NCBI RefSeq assembly: GCF_048269205.1
Contig: NZ_JBLXJC010000002.1
Coordinates: forward strand, 687,453-751,452
Source: Emcibacter sp048269205
GTDB lineage: Bacteria; Pseudomonadota; Alphaproteobacteria; Sphingomonadales; Emcibacteraceae
Length of the DNA: 64,000 bases
Reading direction: 5' to 3'
Made by a program: the position numbers and the translations under genes. The notes below the pieces were generated by a model. That model worked only from the letters and a program-made list of their open reading frames with translations. It did not search any database and was not told the DNA's origin. Below are positions 34,941-43,966 of the stretch, in pieces (the first letter of the stretch is position 1; each line of letters opens with the position of its first letter).

Positions 34941-34968
34941 CGGCCCCGCAGTTTGCACTGCGGAGCCG
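34941..34968 (-). terminator. Stem-loop after TonB receptor gene
   Basis: CGGC-C-CCGCAGT pairs with ACTGCGG-A-GCCG across the loop TTGC, an 11-pair stem with one mismatch. It follows the TonB receptor stop (35025) on the minus strand. No T-run follows, so rho-dependent termination or mRNA 3' protection is possible. Confidence 0.4.
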
Positions 34969-35024
34969 GAGCCTTGGGGGTCGACACATTTTGACCCTTT
35001 ATGTGGTACGACGAGTGGCATAAC

Positions 35025-37298
35025 TTAGTATTCGAAGCTTGCTCTCACACCAAATGTCCGCGGACGAAGCGTACCGTAACGACTTCCAAGGAAAGCTTCA
35101 GGATGAACATAGGTGTGTGAATCATCATCCAGCACATTCTGAACATAGGCGATCAGAGTCCATCTGTCGTTTTCCATACCTGCGGAAAGGTTCATGTTGT
35201 TAAAGGCTTCGGTATAATCATATGTGGGGCTTTCCACACCAGGCTGACCAGGTACATATTGGAACAGGCCCGGATATGAACCCACATGGGAGATCGTACC
35301 GGAGACATACCCCTGCCATTCCGGATTGACATCAAAGGCGTATGTCACGGTCGCAGAACCCTGGAAATGAGGGGAAGACAGTCGCGCACCTTCGACGGCA
35401 CCGGAAATCGCTGCCTCTTCGGCAGTAAGGTCGGTAACCTTGGAGTCATTCAATGAGCCAACAAGATTGATGGTGAGCCCCTCAACGGGGACCGCGGCAA
35501 TCTCGAACTCAAAACCCTTACTCTGTGCGGCACCGATATTGGTCACAAACTGCACGGAGTCAGAGACACGGTTGGCCTGAACCTGGATATTGTTCCAGTC
35601 GATCAGATAGGCCGCCAGGTTTGCTGTCAACTTACCGTCAAGCCAGGTTCCTTTGAGGCCGATCTCATAGTTGACCAGCTTGTCAGATGATGACCCGTCA
35701 GGAATAATAATATCGTTAGGATCAACAAGGCTGGTCCGTCCGCCATAGGCATTCACAACAGGTGTACGGAAACCGGTGGAAACCGTCGCATAGCCCGTAA
35801 TATCTTCAGTCGGTGAATAAGAAACACTGGCCTTATAGGAGAAACGGCTTGCTTTGGCTTTTTCACCAACAGCCGGCTCGATCGGCGTGATTGTCAGCGG
35901 TCCGGAATATCCCGGTGTCAATGCAGCAGCCAGATAGTTACTTGCATAACCACCTTCTTCCGTAATGGTCTGCACATCGTTGCTGCCGTAGCGCAGACCG
36001 CCAGTCACCCACAATTTGTCGGAAACATGATAGGTCAATTCACCAAAACCGGCCAGTTCATTCTGGTTGGAATGATTGAACAGTGACTGATACGTATCAC
36101 TGTCAAGACCAGTCAAACCCCGCGCTTCAAGAAAAGCATCTGATGCACGATAGGAAAAGTCAACATCACGCCGTTTGTAGAAATAGAAACCACCAACAAC
36201 CCATTCAATCTTGCCGCCGCTATCAGATACCAGGCGCGCCTCTTCAACGAAGATCTCGTCATAGGCATTGGCATCAAGGCGGAAGGGTATGGCGTACCCA
36301 AATGTGTTGGCCAGATCGACAAAGAACGTCTGGTCGAAACGTGAATAGGTGGATGAACTGGTGAAATGCGCGCCGCTAAACTGATAGTCCACAGTGGCGT
36401 TATAATTTGTCAACTTTGCCCGGAAATTGTCAGGCTCCTCGGAAAAGCGCTTGTAATCCCCGAGATCAGGATTGATGAGAGCAGAATCATTGGGATCGCT
36501 ATCCTCATAGGACACCAAAAGCTTCACAGACAAATCATCATTGGGCTGCCAAAGCATGGTAGCCCGGCCACCCCAGTCCACGAGAGAGTTTGAATTCTCG
36601 ACGCCGGTACCCAGGTTATCAACATAACCGTCTTCGTTGCGATAAAACCCAACGACGCGCAAGCCGAGCTTGTCTTCGATCAGCGGCACATTGACCATGG
36701 CGTTATAACGCTGACGGAATGAATCAGAGCCTGTCAGACCATAATCCACCATTGCGGAGTAACCCATTTCATCCAGATCAGGCTTTTTGGTCAGGATCCG
36801 CATGGCACCAGCCAAAGAACCGGACCCGAACAGCGTACCCTGCGGGCCGCGCAGAAATTCCACACGCTCCACATCATAAAGGTTCGGGTCAAGGATGGTT
36901 GAGTTACCGTTGGCGGAAATCGGCAGTTCATCGATGTAGATCGCCACCGTGCTCTGCAGGTTCGCGCCATACCCATTCGTGGCAATGCCGCGAGCGGTAA
37001 AGTTGTTGAAGTTCTGCGTCGGCTTGTTCATGACAACACCAGGAGTGACATGAGCCAGCCCCTCGTAACCGACAATACCTTCTGCTGTAAGCTTATCCTG
37101 CGTAAATGCAGTAACACTAAGCGGGACATCCTGCAGTTTCTGGCTGCGCCGCGTCGCGGTCACAACAATTTCCTGCAGCTCAATGGATGCTCCCCTGCTT
37201 TCAGACTGTTCGTCGCTGCCTTCACTGGACTGACCGTATGCCTGCATTGAGATAGTGGTTGCTGCTGCACATGTTGCAGCAAGTAGAATACCTTTCAT
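35025..37298 (-). CDS. TonB-dependent receptor, copy A (nutrient-type)
   Basis: 757 residues. The signal peptide ends near AYGQ. A TonB-box-like ELQEIVVTATRR precedes the plug (LQDVPLSVTAF, GVVMNKPTQNFNNFTARGIATN, VERVEFLRGPQGTLFGSGSLAGAMRILTKKPD, quoted in parts), and a barrel ends RASFEY. This plug type (ITATRR, GPQGTLFG) is typical of alphaproteobacterial receptors for organic nutrients rather than siderophores. ATG 37298 has GGGAGG four bases before it; ATG 37310 is an alternative. Its promoter has the shared 28-bp operator. The flanking esterases suggest an ester or its product as ligand. Confidence 0.92.
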   Translation of the reverse strand: MKGILLAATCAAATTISMQAYGQSSEGSDEQSESRGASIELQEIVVTATRRSQKLQDVPLSVTAFTQDKLTAEGIVGYEGLAHVTPGVVMNKPTQNFNNFTARGIATNGYGANLQSTVAIYIDELPISANGNSTILDPNLYDVERVEFLRGPQGTLFGSGSLAGAMRILTKKPDLDEMGYSAMVDYGLTGSDSFRQRYNAMVNVPLIEDKLGLRVVGFYRNEDGYVDNLGTGVENSNSLVDWGGRATMLWQPNDDLSVKLLVSYEDSDPNDSALINPDLGDYKRFSEEPDNFRAKLTNYNATVDYQFSGAHFTSSSTYSRFDQTFFVDLANTFGYAIPFRLDANAYDEIFVEEARLVSDSGGKIEWVVGGFYFYKRRDVDFSYRASDAFLEARGLTGLDSDTYQSLFNHSNQNELAGFGELTYHVSDKLWVTGGLRYGSNDVQTITEEGGYASNYLAAALTPGYSGPLTITPIEPAVGEKAKASRFSYKASVSYSPTEDITGYATVSTGFRTPVVNAYGGRTSLVDPNDIIIPDGSSSDKLVNYEIGLKGTWLDGKLTANLAAYLIDWNNIQVQANRVSDSVQFVTNIGAAQSKGFEFEIAAVPVEGLTINLVGSLNDSKVTDLTAEEAAISGAVEGARLSSPHFQGSATVTYAFDVNPEWQGYVSGTISHVGSYPGLFQYVPGQPGVESPTYDYTEAFNNMNLSAGMENDRWTLIAYVQNVLDDDSHTYVHPEAFLGSRYGTLRPRTFGVRASFEY

Positions 37299-37359
37299 GA
37301 TACCTCCCATTATTTACTAAACCTCCCAGAGTGCCCGTCATTATTCTGGACACATTCAG

Positions 37360-37388
37360 ATCATGCCATGGAATATGGCCATAGTCAA
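37360..37388 (-). promoter_or_regulatory. Promoter of TonB receptor A
   Basis: On the minus strand TTGACT (37388-37383) and CATGAT (37365-37360) are separated by 17 bases, about 60 bases before the start codon. The 28-bp operator lies directly upstream and overlaps the -35 box by two bases. Confidence 0.5.
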
Positions 37389-37414
37389 TATTCACTATCA
37401 TGTGTGTGAATATT
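37387..37414. promoter_or_regulatory. 28-bp operator, site 2 (TonB receptor A)
   Basis: A perfect nine-base inverted repeat: AATATTCAC, spacer TATCATGTGT, GTGAATATT. It shares its layout with four other sites in region C, and its CACTNTC core with all of them. Confidence 0.7.
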
Positions 37415-37522
37415 ATATGCAGTGTTAATGTTTTTCTCCTGCAAAACTGCGCTTCTACAACTGATTCAAATATGCGAATTCAGGGCATAGTATACATTTC
37501 ACACCCTGAAAATTTTTCCTGA

Positions 37523-39181
37523 CTACTGCCCAGCGGGCGGGGTTAAAACCGGCGATTTCAGGCCGACATTCAGGAACCATTGCTGATTCGACAGCTTGCG
37601 CCGCAGGAATGATTCCACATGCAGTTCAAACATGCCGGACAGCAAATCACTTTGCAGCCGGGGCTTATCGGAAAAGAGCATATAGGCCTGCCCGTCCGGG
37701 TCATAAGCCTTCCAGTCCGGGTGACCGGAAGCGACAGGAATACCGGTTCGTGCGAAACTTGCCCAATAGCCCATCATCGCCTCGGACAGGGCCACATCAT
37801 TGCCACCGTCAGGCCGCGGCCAGTTTACCGGAATCGTGGCATCAGGACCGGCCAGGCCAAAGACATAGGGCAGTTCACCGGCATGGAACGCACAGATTCC
37901 CCGCGCGCGGGCAGAGGGATAACAATGATCGAAATAATAAAGATAGGCCGGAAGTCCCGCCTTTGAATATCTGTCCACAAGATATTCGCTGGCCCAGCCG
38001 AATACCGCATCACGCAACGTGGCTTTCATGCTCTCATCAATATCCGACGCGGGATAAAGCCGCAGGAATTCTGCTGCCAGGTCGCCATAGCGTTTTGTGA
38101 TTTCCGCTTCATAGGTCGCCGCATCCATCGGGGCCCGCGGAGTGCGAACAAGCCCGGCCCGCATTTCCCCACCGGTAAATCCGGTCAGCAGCGGCACCCT
38201 CGCCTGCCGTCCCGCATCAAATGTTTCCACGAGTTGTTCTGTAAGCGACCAGCCGTCGATAGTGCCTTCCGGACGGTAGCCGGCATACATGGCCCTGATG
38301 GTCACATCCCTGGCATCCAGGGCGCGCAAGGCCTCCAGGCTTTCGGCCTTCAACGCGCTGGCGATGGCTTCCCCCGTTTGCTCTGCCGATTGCATACCAT
38401 AGACTTCGCGCTTCAGCTCCGGTGTGGCCCGTGTATTGGTGCTCTGGATAATTGCCTTGTGAAACAACCCACGCGCCGGCGGACTGGCAAGCAGATAGGT
38501 CACACTGAGGGCGCCTGCAGATTCCCCCATGATGGTGACATTTTCAGGATCGCCGCCAAATGCAGCAATATTGTCCTTTACCCAGCGCAAGGCCTGGATC
38601 TGGTCAAGAAGCCCGTAATTGCCGGAAGCCCCATTTGGCGATTCAGCACTTAAATCCGGATGGGCAAGCCAGCCAAGCGCGCCAAGGCGGTAATTAATCG
38701 AGACCAGGACAACGCCCTGACGTGCAAGGGCAGCCCCCTTATATAGCGGCTGGGAAGAACCACCGATCCGGAGCGAGCCGCCATGAATCCAGACCATCAC
38801 CGGCGCATCCTTAATTCCCTCTGGCGCCCAGATGTTCAACGTCAGGCAATCCTCGCTCTCTTTTTCAAACGGGTCATAATAAAGGCTGGTCGGCGGCAGG
38901 GGCGGCTGCACACAAGGGGCGCCGAATTCAGTTGCTTCCCGAAGGCCTTTCCAGGCAACCGGGGCTTCCGGCGCTTTCCAGCGCCGTTCCCCCACAGGCG
39001 GCAGGGCATAGGGAATACCCTTGAAGATATCAAGACCGTCTTCCTTGTAGCCGGCCACTTTGCCCTGTCCAGTCATCACAACCGGACGGTCGGATCCTGC
39101 ATCGTCCCCCCGGACCGGGGAGACGAAGAGGACAAATAAAATCAGAAGCGATCGTAGAATATTATTAAGATAGTTTTTCAT
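37523..39181 (-). CDS. Exported type-B carboxylesterase, copy 2
   Basis: 552 residues from ATG 39181 (AAGGGA six bases upstream). The signal peptide (SLLILFVLFVSPVRG) is followed by GLDIFKGIPYALPPVGERRW, SEDCLTLNIWAPEG, WIHGGSLRIGG and the nucleophile GESAGALSV near residue 215. The region FHAGELPYVFGLAG carries the likely histidine. It is a paralogue of the esterase at 33170 with the same architecture but different loops, so the two may split different esters. It is divergent from the Tat-exported M28-like gene, and one 28-bp operator sits between them. Confidence 0.9.
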   Translation of the reverse strand: MKNYLNNILRSLLILFVLFVSPVRGDDAGSDRPVVMTGQGKVAGYKEDGLDIFKGIPYALPPVGERRWKAPEAPVAWKGLREATEFGAPCVQPPLPPTSLYYDPFEKESEDCLTLNIWAPEGIKDAPVMVWIHGGSLRIGGSSQPLYKGAALARQGVVLVSINYRLGALGWLAHPDLSAESPNGASGNYGLLDQIQALRWVKDNIAAFGGDPENVTIMGESAGALSVTYLLASPPARGLFHKAIIQSTNTRATPELKREVYGMQSAEQTGEAIASALKAESLEALRALDARDVTIRAMYAGYRPEGTIDGWSLTEQLVETFDAGRQARVPLLTGFTGGEMRAGLVRTPRAPMDAATYEAEITKRYGDLAAEFLRLYPASDIDESMKATLRDAVFGWASEYLVDRYSKAGLPAYLYYFDHCYPSARARGICAFHAGELPYVFGLAGPDATIPVNWPRPDGGNDVALSEAMMGYWASFARTGIPVASGHPDWKAYDPDGQAYMLFSDKPRLQSDLLSGMFELHVESFLRRKLSNQQWFLNVGLKSPVLTPPAGQ

Positions 39182-39239
39182 TGTATTTCCCTTTCTGCCC
39201 GACTGCTTCCCTTCCGATGCTTGCCACATCGGTTCTTAA

Positions 39240-39268
39240 AATTATACACTATCTTGTTAGTTAATATC
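39240..39268. promoter_or_regulatory. 28-bp operator, site 3 (esterase / M28-like divergent promoter)
   Basis: ATTATACAC (39241-39249), spacer TATCTTGTTA, GTTAATATC. On the minus strand a TATAAT -10 box (39246-39241) and TTGATA (39270-39265) bracket the spacer, so the operator covers the core esterase promoter, a classical repressor position. Confidence 0.65.
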
Positions 39269-39333
39269 AAGCGGCGACAACAGGCTGCCTGAAATGAAAC
39301 AGAAAACCACAAAAAATCGGGAGGAAATCTATC

Positions 39334-40650
39334 ATGCAACAAACAACACGGCGCAATTTTATCGCGGGAACGGCGCTGCTGCCCCTCACAGCCGCATCGG
39401 TAGCCCGGGCTACTGCCAATACCGATTCCGTCCCGAACCGGACTGACCGGATTAAAGAAGACCTCGATAAATATATCGGCTTCGGCATGAAGCAGGCCGG
39501 CGGCGCAGGGGACAATGCCTGTGGCGACTGGATGGCTTCAGAACTGGAACAGGCCGGCTTCATCATTGAACGGCAGACCATGTCTGTGCCTTTTTTCACC
39601 CCCCAAAGATGTGAACTGACAAGTGGCGCATCACGGGCCACCGTCTGGCCGCAACCCATAGTCATCCCCACCGGCCCTGATGGCATTACCGGTAAAATCG
39701 TCCGCGTCGACGCCGCCGGACAGGCACAGGGTTCTCTGGAAGGCGCCATCGCCCTTGTTGATTTGCCACACCGGCGCTGGTCAACGGCCCTGTCAAAGGC
39801 CATCAGAGCCCCGATTGAGACCGCCTTCACTACCGGAGCAAAAGCCGTCGTTGCCGTCACCAACGGCCCCTCCGGCAAGGTGATTGCCCTGAATACCGAT
39901 GGCCGCAAACCGATGTTCAGGGGACCGGTCGCCCTTCTCGCCCCCAAGGAGGCGAACCCTTTCTTTGCCGCCGCCACAGGCGGGCAAAATGCCACCCTTT
40001 ATCTGACCGGCGAAGGCGGGCAGCGGGATGCCTTTAACTTTGTCGGCCGCATCGATCGGGGAAAGAAACGCTGGCTTGCGGTCTCGACCCCACGATCAGG
40101 CTGGTTCGGTTGCGCCGGGGAACGCGGCCCCGGTATCGCCGCCTGGCTCACCCTCGCCCGCTGGGCAAGTTTAAAAGTAAAGGATCATAACCTCGCTTTC
40201 ATTTGCAACAGCGGCCATGAGTACCAGTATCTCGGCGCGGAGGAGGCGCTTCATAAAATCGCCCCCGCACCGGAAGAAACTTCTTTCTGGCTGCATCTGG
40301 GCGCCAATATCGCAGCCCAGGACTGGCATGAGGTTGTCGGCAAAATGATGCCGCTGCCCGGTGCTGATTCCCAGCGTTATCTGGTGACAAGCCCGCCCCT
40401 TCTGCCGATCGCACGCAAGCTGTTTGCCGGACAGGTCGGACTTGAAGCCCCCTATTCGAGCGAACAACTTTCCGCCGGGGAACTGACCAATGTTATCGAC
40501 GCCGGCTATCCCTCCGTCGCCGGCGTATTTGGCATTCACCGGTTTCACCATGTAATTGATGACGACAGCCGTTGCGTCTCCGCCGATAATGTCGCCGCAG
40601 CGACTACGGCTTTCCGGCAATTGCTTGAACATGTACTGACCCGTACATAA
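39334..40650 (+). CDS. Tat-exported M28-peptidase-like protein with altered metal site
   Basis: 438 residues. The Tat signal is TTRRNFIAG followed by a hydrophobic stretch ending SVARA. The body has the plan of M28 aminopeptidases with an inserted PA-like domain: a helix-rich start (KYIGFGMKQAGGAGDNACGDWMASELEQAGF in the family pattern), a middle beta domain, then GHEYQYLGAEEALHK, which stands where M28 enzymes have their GEE-LGS motif. Where the first Zn His and the bridging Asp are expected, the sequence reads VSTPRSGWFGCAGERGPG, so canonical two-zinc catalysis looks lost. It could be a binding protein or a divergent hydrolase. It ends at a bidirectional terminator. Confidence 0.7.
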   Translation: MQQTTRRNFIAGTALLPLTAASVARATANTDSVPNRTDRIKEDLDKYIGFGMKQAGGAGDNACGDWMASELEQAGFIIERQTMSVPFFTPQRCELTSGASRATVWPQPIVIPTGPDGITGKIVRVDAAGQAQGSLEGAIALVDLPHRRWSTALSKAIRAPIETAFTTGAKAVVAVTNGPSGKVIALNTDGRKPMFRGPVALLAPKEANPFFAAATGGQNATLYLTGEGGQRDAFNFVGRIDRGKKRWLAVSTPRSGWFGCAGERGPGIAAWLTLARWASLKVKDHNLAFICNSGHEYQYLGAEEALHKIAPAPEETSFWLHLGANIAAQDWHEVVGKMMPLPGADSQRYLVTSPPLLPIARKLFAGQVGLEAPYSSEQLSAGELTNVIDAGYPSVAGVFGIHRFHHVIDDDSRCVSADNVAAATTAFRQLLEHVLTRT

Positions 40651-40659
40651 CCAAAAGAA

Positions 40660-40684
40660 AGGCGGCCACAGGGGCCGCCTTTTT
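40660..40684. terminator. Rho-independent terminator between convergent genes
   Basis: AGGCGGCC (40660-40667) and GGCCGCCT (40673-40680) form an eight-base stem followed by TTTTT on the plus strand, with three A on the minus-strand side. It ends the M28-like transcript and perhaps also the MHS transporter transcript. Confidence 0.8.
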
Positions 40685-40704
40685 CATCATGGCTGCTGCA
40701 AATA

Positions 40705-42402
40705 TTAATCGTCAATATTGCGGCGGAACGTTTCCGGCAGAAACAGCAGGCCGACCACAAATGTCATCCCGGCAATCACAACCGGATACCACAGGCCGTA
40801 ATAAATATCGCCCGTCGCTGCCACCATGGCGAAGGCCGCACTTGGCAGGAAACCACCGAACCAGCCGTTACCGATATGATATGGCAGTGACATGGCAGTA
40901 TAACGGATACGCGCCTGGAACATCTCCACCAACATTGCCGCAAGCGGTGCATATGGCGCCGTCACCAGGATCATCAGTCCGACCAGGATAAGCAACACCA
41001 GCGGCTTGTTGATCTGTTCCGGATCTGCCATCTGAGGATATCCGGCCGCATCAAGGCCTGCCTGTATTTCAGCATGGAACGATGCAATCGCAGCCGTTTT
41101 TTCCTCTTCGGAAAGACCAGCCGGATCAGGAGCGGTAATCACCCTGTCACCGATATTCACCTGGGCAACCATGCCCGCTTCGGCGCCCTCATTGCTGTAA
41201 TTGATCCCGTGGGAGGCAAGATAGGCCTTCACTATATCACAGCTGGTACTGTCAAATTTATTCTCTCCGATCGGATCGAACTGGACAGAACATTCGTCGT
41301 CGTCAGCTACCACCGTCACCGGCGAATTTTCAACAGCCGCAGCCAGGGCGGGGTTGGCGGCATAGGTCAGCGCCTTGAAGGCCGGGAAATAGGCCAGCGC
41401 AGCGATCAGACAGGCGGTGACAATGATGGGCTTACGGCCAATCCTGTCGCTCAACCAGGCAAAAATGATGAAGAAAGGTGTGCCGATCACCAGCGTGATC
41501 GCAATCAGGATATTGGCCGTGCCGGCATCCACCTTCAGGATTTTCACAAGGTAGAACAAGGTGTAAAACTGACCGGTATACCCAATCACGGCCTGTCCGG
41601 CCACGGCACCAAACAGGGCGATGAGCGCAAACTTGACATTTTTCCATTTTCCGAAAGCTTCCCGGATCGGCGTTTTCGACGTCGTCCCTTCATCTTTCAT
41701 TTTCTGGAAAACCGGGCTCTCGCTCAACTGCATACGGATCCAAAGTGAAATCGCCAGCAAAAGAACCGAGACCAGGAACGGAATGCGCCAGCCCCAGTCG
41801 GCAAAGGCCTCCTCACCCATGACGGAGCGCAGTCCGATAACCAGCATCAGCGAAACAATAAGGCCGAGCGTCGCAGTGGTCTGGATAAAACTGGTATAAA
41901 GTCCACGCTTGTTGTTGGGGGCATGCTCCGCCACGTATGTGGCCGCACCGCCGTATTCACCGCCGACTGCCAGCCCCTGCAGCAAACGCAGCCCAACCAG
42001 GATAATCGGCGCTGCGATACCTATGGTCTCGTAACTTGGCAGCAATCCAACGGCAAAAGTGGACATCCCCATGAGCCCCATGGTGACAAGAAAGGTATAT
42101 TTCCTGCCGACAATATCACCAAGCCGGCCGAACACCAGCGATCCGAACGGACGGATGGCAAAACCCGCAGCAAAGGCCGCCAAAGCCAGGATGAAAGCCG
42201 TCGTATCGTTTACACCGGAAAAAAACTGGCTTGAAATATAGGTCGCCAGCAGGCCGTAAAGATAAAAGTCATACCATTCAAACATCGTCCCCAGTGAAGA
42301 GGCGACAATGACCAGCTTCTCTTTCTTCGTCGCCTTATGATGTTTGGGCAGGTCTTCAAGTTGGTTGTTCATATTCTGGATACGCTCTCCCTCAAGCGAC
42401 AT
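40705..42402 (-). CDS. MHS-family major facilitator transporter
   Basis: 565 residues, a metabolite:H+ symporter of the ShiA/KgtP/ProP group with 12 predicted membrane helices. Landmarks are GTMFEWYDFYLYG, RPFGSLVFGRLGDIVGRKYTF, LQGLAVGGEYGGAATYVAEHAP and WLSDRIGRKP. An extra hydrophilic segment of about 100 residues (roughly 345-450) lies between two helices. It contains Cys residues that may form a disulfide (DDECSVQF and STSCDIV) and is known from some long MHS members. It probably imports an organic acid freed by the exported hydrolases. GGGAG precedes the ATG by nine bases. Confidence 0.9.
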   Translation of the reverse strand: MSLEGERIQNMNNQLEDLPKHHKATKKEKLVIVASSLGTMFEWYDFYLYGLLATYISSQFFSGVNDTTAFILALAAFAAGFAIRPFGSLVFGRLGDIVGRKYTFLVTMGLMGMSTFAVGLLPSYETIGIAAPIILVGLRLLQGLAVGGEYGGAATYVAEHAPNNKRGLYTSFIQTTATLGLIVSLMLVIGLRSVMGEEAFADWGWRIPFLVSVLLLAISLWIRMQLSESPVFQKMKDEGTTSKTPIREAFGKWKNVKFALIALFGAVAGQAVIGYTGQFYTLFYLVKILKVDAGTANILIAITLVIGTPFFIIFAWLSDRIGRKPIIVTACLIAALAYFPAFKALTYAANPALAAAVENSPVTVVADDDECSVQFDPIGENKFDSTSCDIVKAYLASHGINYSNEGAEAGMVAQVNIGDRVITAPDPAGLSEEEKTAAIASFHAEIQAGLDAAGYPQMADPEQINKPLVLLILVGLMILVTAPYAPLAAMLVEMFQARIRYTAMSLPYHIGNGWFGGFLPSAAFAMVAATGDIYYGLWYPVVIAGMTFVVGLLFLPETFRRNIDD

Positions 42403-42449
42403 AATATACTGCTCCCTTTTTTATTTATCACACTAGATCTAACAGATAA

Positions 42450-42477
42450 TATGTTCACTCTCAAGTGTGTTAATGTT
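42450..42477. promoter_or_regulatory. 28-bp operator, site 4 (MHS transporter)
   Basis: TATGTTCAC (42450-42458), spacer TCTCAAGTGT, GTTAATGTT. The 9-10-9 layout is preserved. It ends 47 bases before the transporter start. The remaining bases up to the cyclase stop (42478-42696) hold no gene I can support. Confidence 0.6.
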
Positions 42478-42696
42478 TATTTATATCTTAAAGGCGCTCG
42501 TTCCCGACCGCCTCTATACGTGATCATCGCCGCAGGCAAGACGAGTACCGTAGAAAACAACAACAATGGGGGCAACATAAATAACAGCGCAAAGAGACAC
42601 TCACTTCAGCCATTAAATCCGGTTGAAAGCAGCATCACTGCAATATTTTTCATATGGGGCAAGTTCACCCCAATCGTTGCAGGACAAGCCTGCTAC

Positions 42697-43728
42697 CTAG
42701 AAAACCGCCATGGCATTGACCGGGCTGCCGGTGCCGCCGGTGATCGCCAGCGGCGCAATGGTCATCATGAATTCCCAACGTCCTTTTTCTGCTGCAACCT
42801 GTGACAGGCGGGACAGGTCAAGGTTATCCATGATCGGCAGGCCCAGTGAATGCAGGGCCAGCACATGAACCGGATGGTCGAAGCCTTCCATGCCGGACGG
42901 AATCACATCACTGTTGGCGTCACAGCCGAGCACGGCCACACCCCGTTCCTTCAGCCATTTGACGGTGGAGACATGAAGGCCCGAGCGGCGGGGGTTGGTG
43001 ACATCCCCCGTGGCCTTGTGATAGGCCAGTAGCCCTACCCTGAGCAGCAAGATGTCACCCGGCCTGACTTTAACCCCGGCCTTTTTTTCCCAGGTTTCAA
43101 GGTCCTCGATAGTGACCGCGGTGCCGGGCTCAAGATAATCGACCCCTTTCAGGCGCGGAATATCCACCAGCACGGCCCGGCTCATAATGCCGTCCCGCAT
43201 GACCTGGATGCCAAGCTTGCGGGCACCGGCCACCTGTTCAGGGTTTTCCGGATCGGTGGTGATGACCTCGTCACGGCTATAACCGTTATACATTTTGTTC
43301 TTCCAGAACATATGCGCCAGGGAATCGATATGGGAATGGGCCCAGCCGTGATAGGAAATCTCGTAATTGTCGAGGGCGAAATCTCCGCCGCCATGCAGCA
43401 GTTTGGTCAGCGTATGATGGAATGACACCTGGCCACTGAGCGGGTCCGGTTCTTTGGACACAACGCGCGAAGCCGAAACAGTGGTACCGTCCTTGACCAG
43501 GGCCGCCGCCGCGAGGCGTTTTTCCGGGGTGATCAGGTTCAATGTACCCAGTTCATCATTCTTGCCCCAACGGCCCCAGTTGGAAAGCTCCCCGATCCAT
43601 TTCTCGAGGGTCTGCATGGTGACGGCGGGCGGCTCTTTATAGGCGTGGGACTCATCTGCCCTCGCGTGCATGGCAAATGACAACATAAGGGCCATCGATA
43701 ACATATATAAAAACGTGGATTGCCTCAT
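42697..43728 (-). CDS. Exported cyclase-family metal hydrolase
   Basis: 343 residues of the Cyclase family that includes kynurenine formamidase and isatin hydrolase. A signal peptide (ending MHARA) directs it to the periplasm. The metal motif HGWAHSHIDSLAHMF (near residues 125-140) has the family's HxHxD-x3-H pattern. Other blocks are WGKNDELGTLNLITPEKR, VKVRPGDILLLRVG and VLALHSLGLPIMDNLDL. It should hydrolyse a cyclic amide, lactone or formamide. GGGAGG lies nine bases before the ATG. The gene stands alone with its own 28-bp operator. Confidence 0.87.
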   Translation of the reverse strand: MRQSTFLYMLSMALMLSFAMHARADESHAYKEPPAVTMQTLEKWIGELSNWGRWGKNDELGTLNLITPEKRLAAAALVKDGTTVSASRVVSKEPDPLSGQVSFHHTLTKLLHGGGDFALDNYEISYHGWAHSHIDSLAHMFWKNKMYNGYSRDEVITTDPENPEQVAGARKLGIQVMRDGIMSRAVLVDIPRLKGVDYLEPGTAVTIEDLETWEKKAGVKVRPGDILLLRVGLLAYHKATGDVTNPRRSGLHVSTVKWLKERGVAVLGCDANSDVIPSGMEGFDHPVHVLALHSLGLPIMDNLDLSRLSQVAAEKGRWEFMMTIAPLAITGGTGSPVNAMAVF

Positions 43729-43787
43729 CGGACTCTACCTCCCAAAGCTGAGCTAAACAGCAGTTTTTAAGTTATTGTTTTGACGCC

Positions 43788-43816
43788 AAAATATCAGAAT
43801 TCACACCTTAGGTCAA
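43788..43816 (-). promoter_or_regulatory. Promoter of cyclase gene
   Basis: On the minus strand TTGACC (43816-43811) and TATTTT (43793-43788) are 17 bases apart, 60 to 90 bases before the start. The operator overlaps the -35 box by two bases, the same geometry as at TonB receptor A. Confidence 0.55.
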
Positions 43817-43842
43817 TTTTCACTTTCGTGTGAGTGAATATT
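43815..43842. promoter_or_regulatory. 28-bp operator, site 5 (cyclase)
   Basis: AATTTTCAC, spacer TTTCGTGTGA, GTGAATATT: eight of nine bases match in the inverted arms. The right arm and following TATA are identical to those of site 2. Confidence 0.65.
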
Positions 43843-43966
43843 ATAACCCCTTACCTAAGGCTTAACATAAAAGAGGCAGCGGACCCTATTGATCCCCCGC
43901 CTCATATCATATCCAGGCCCCCCGGCGGCAGCTACAGCCCCGCCCGGGCACCTCAAGCCGACCGCC

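Noticed and set aside
40705..42402. Gene fusion or insertion in the MHS transporter
   Set aside because: The extra hydrophilic segment of about 100 residues is in frame and similar long loops are known in this family, so it is not a recent insertion.
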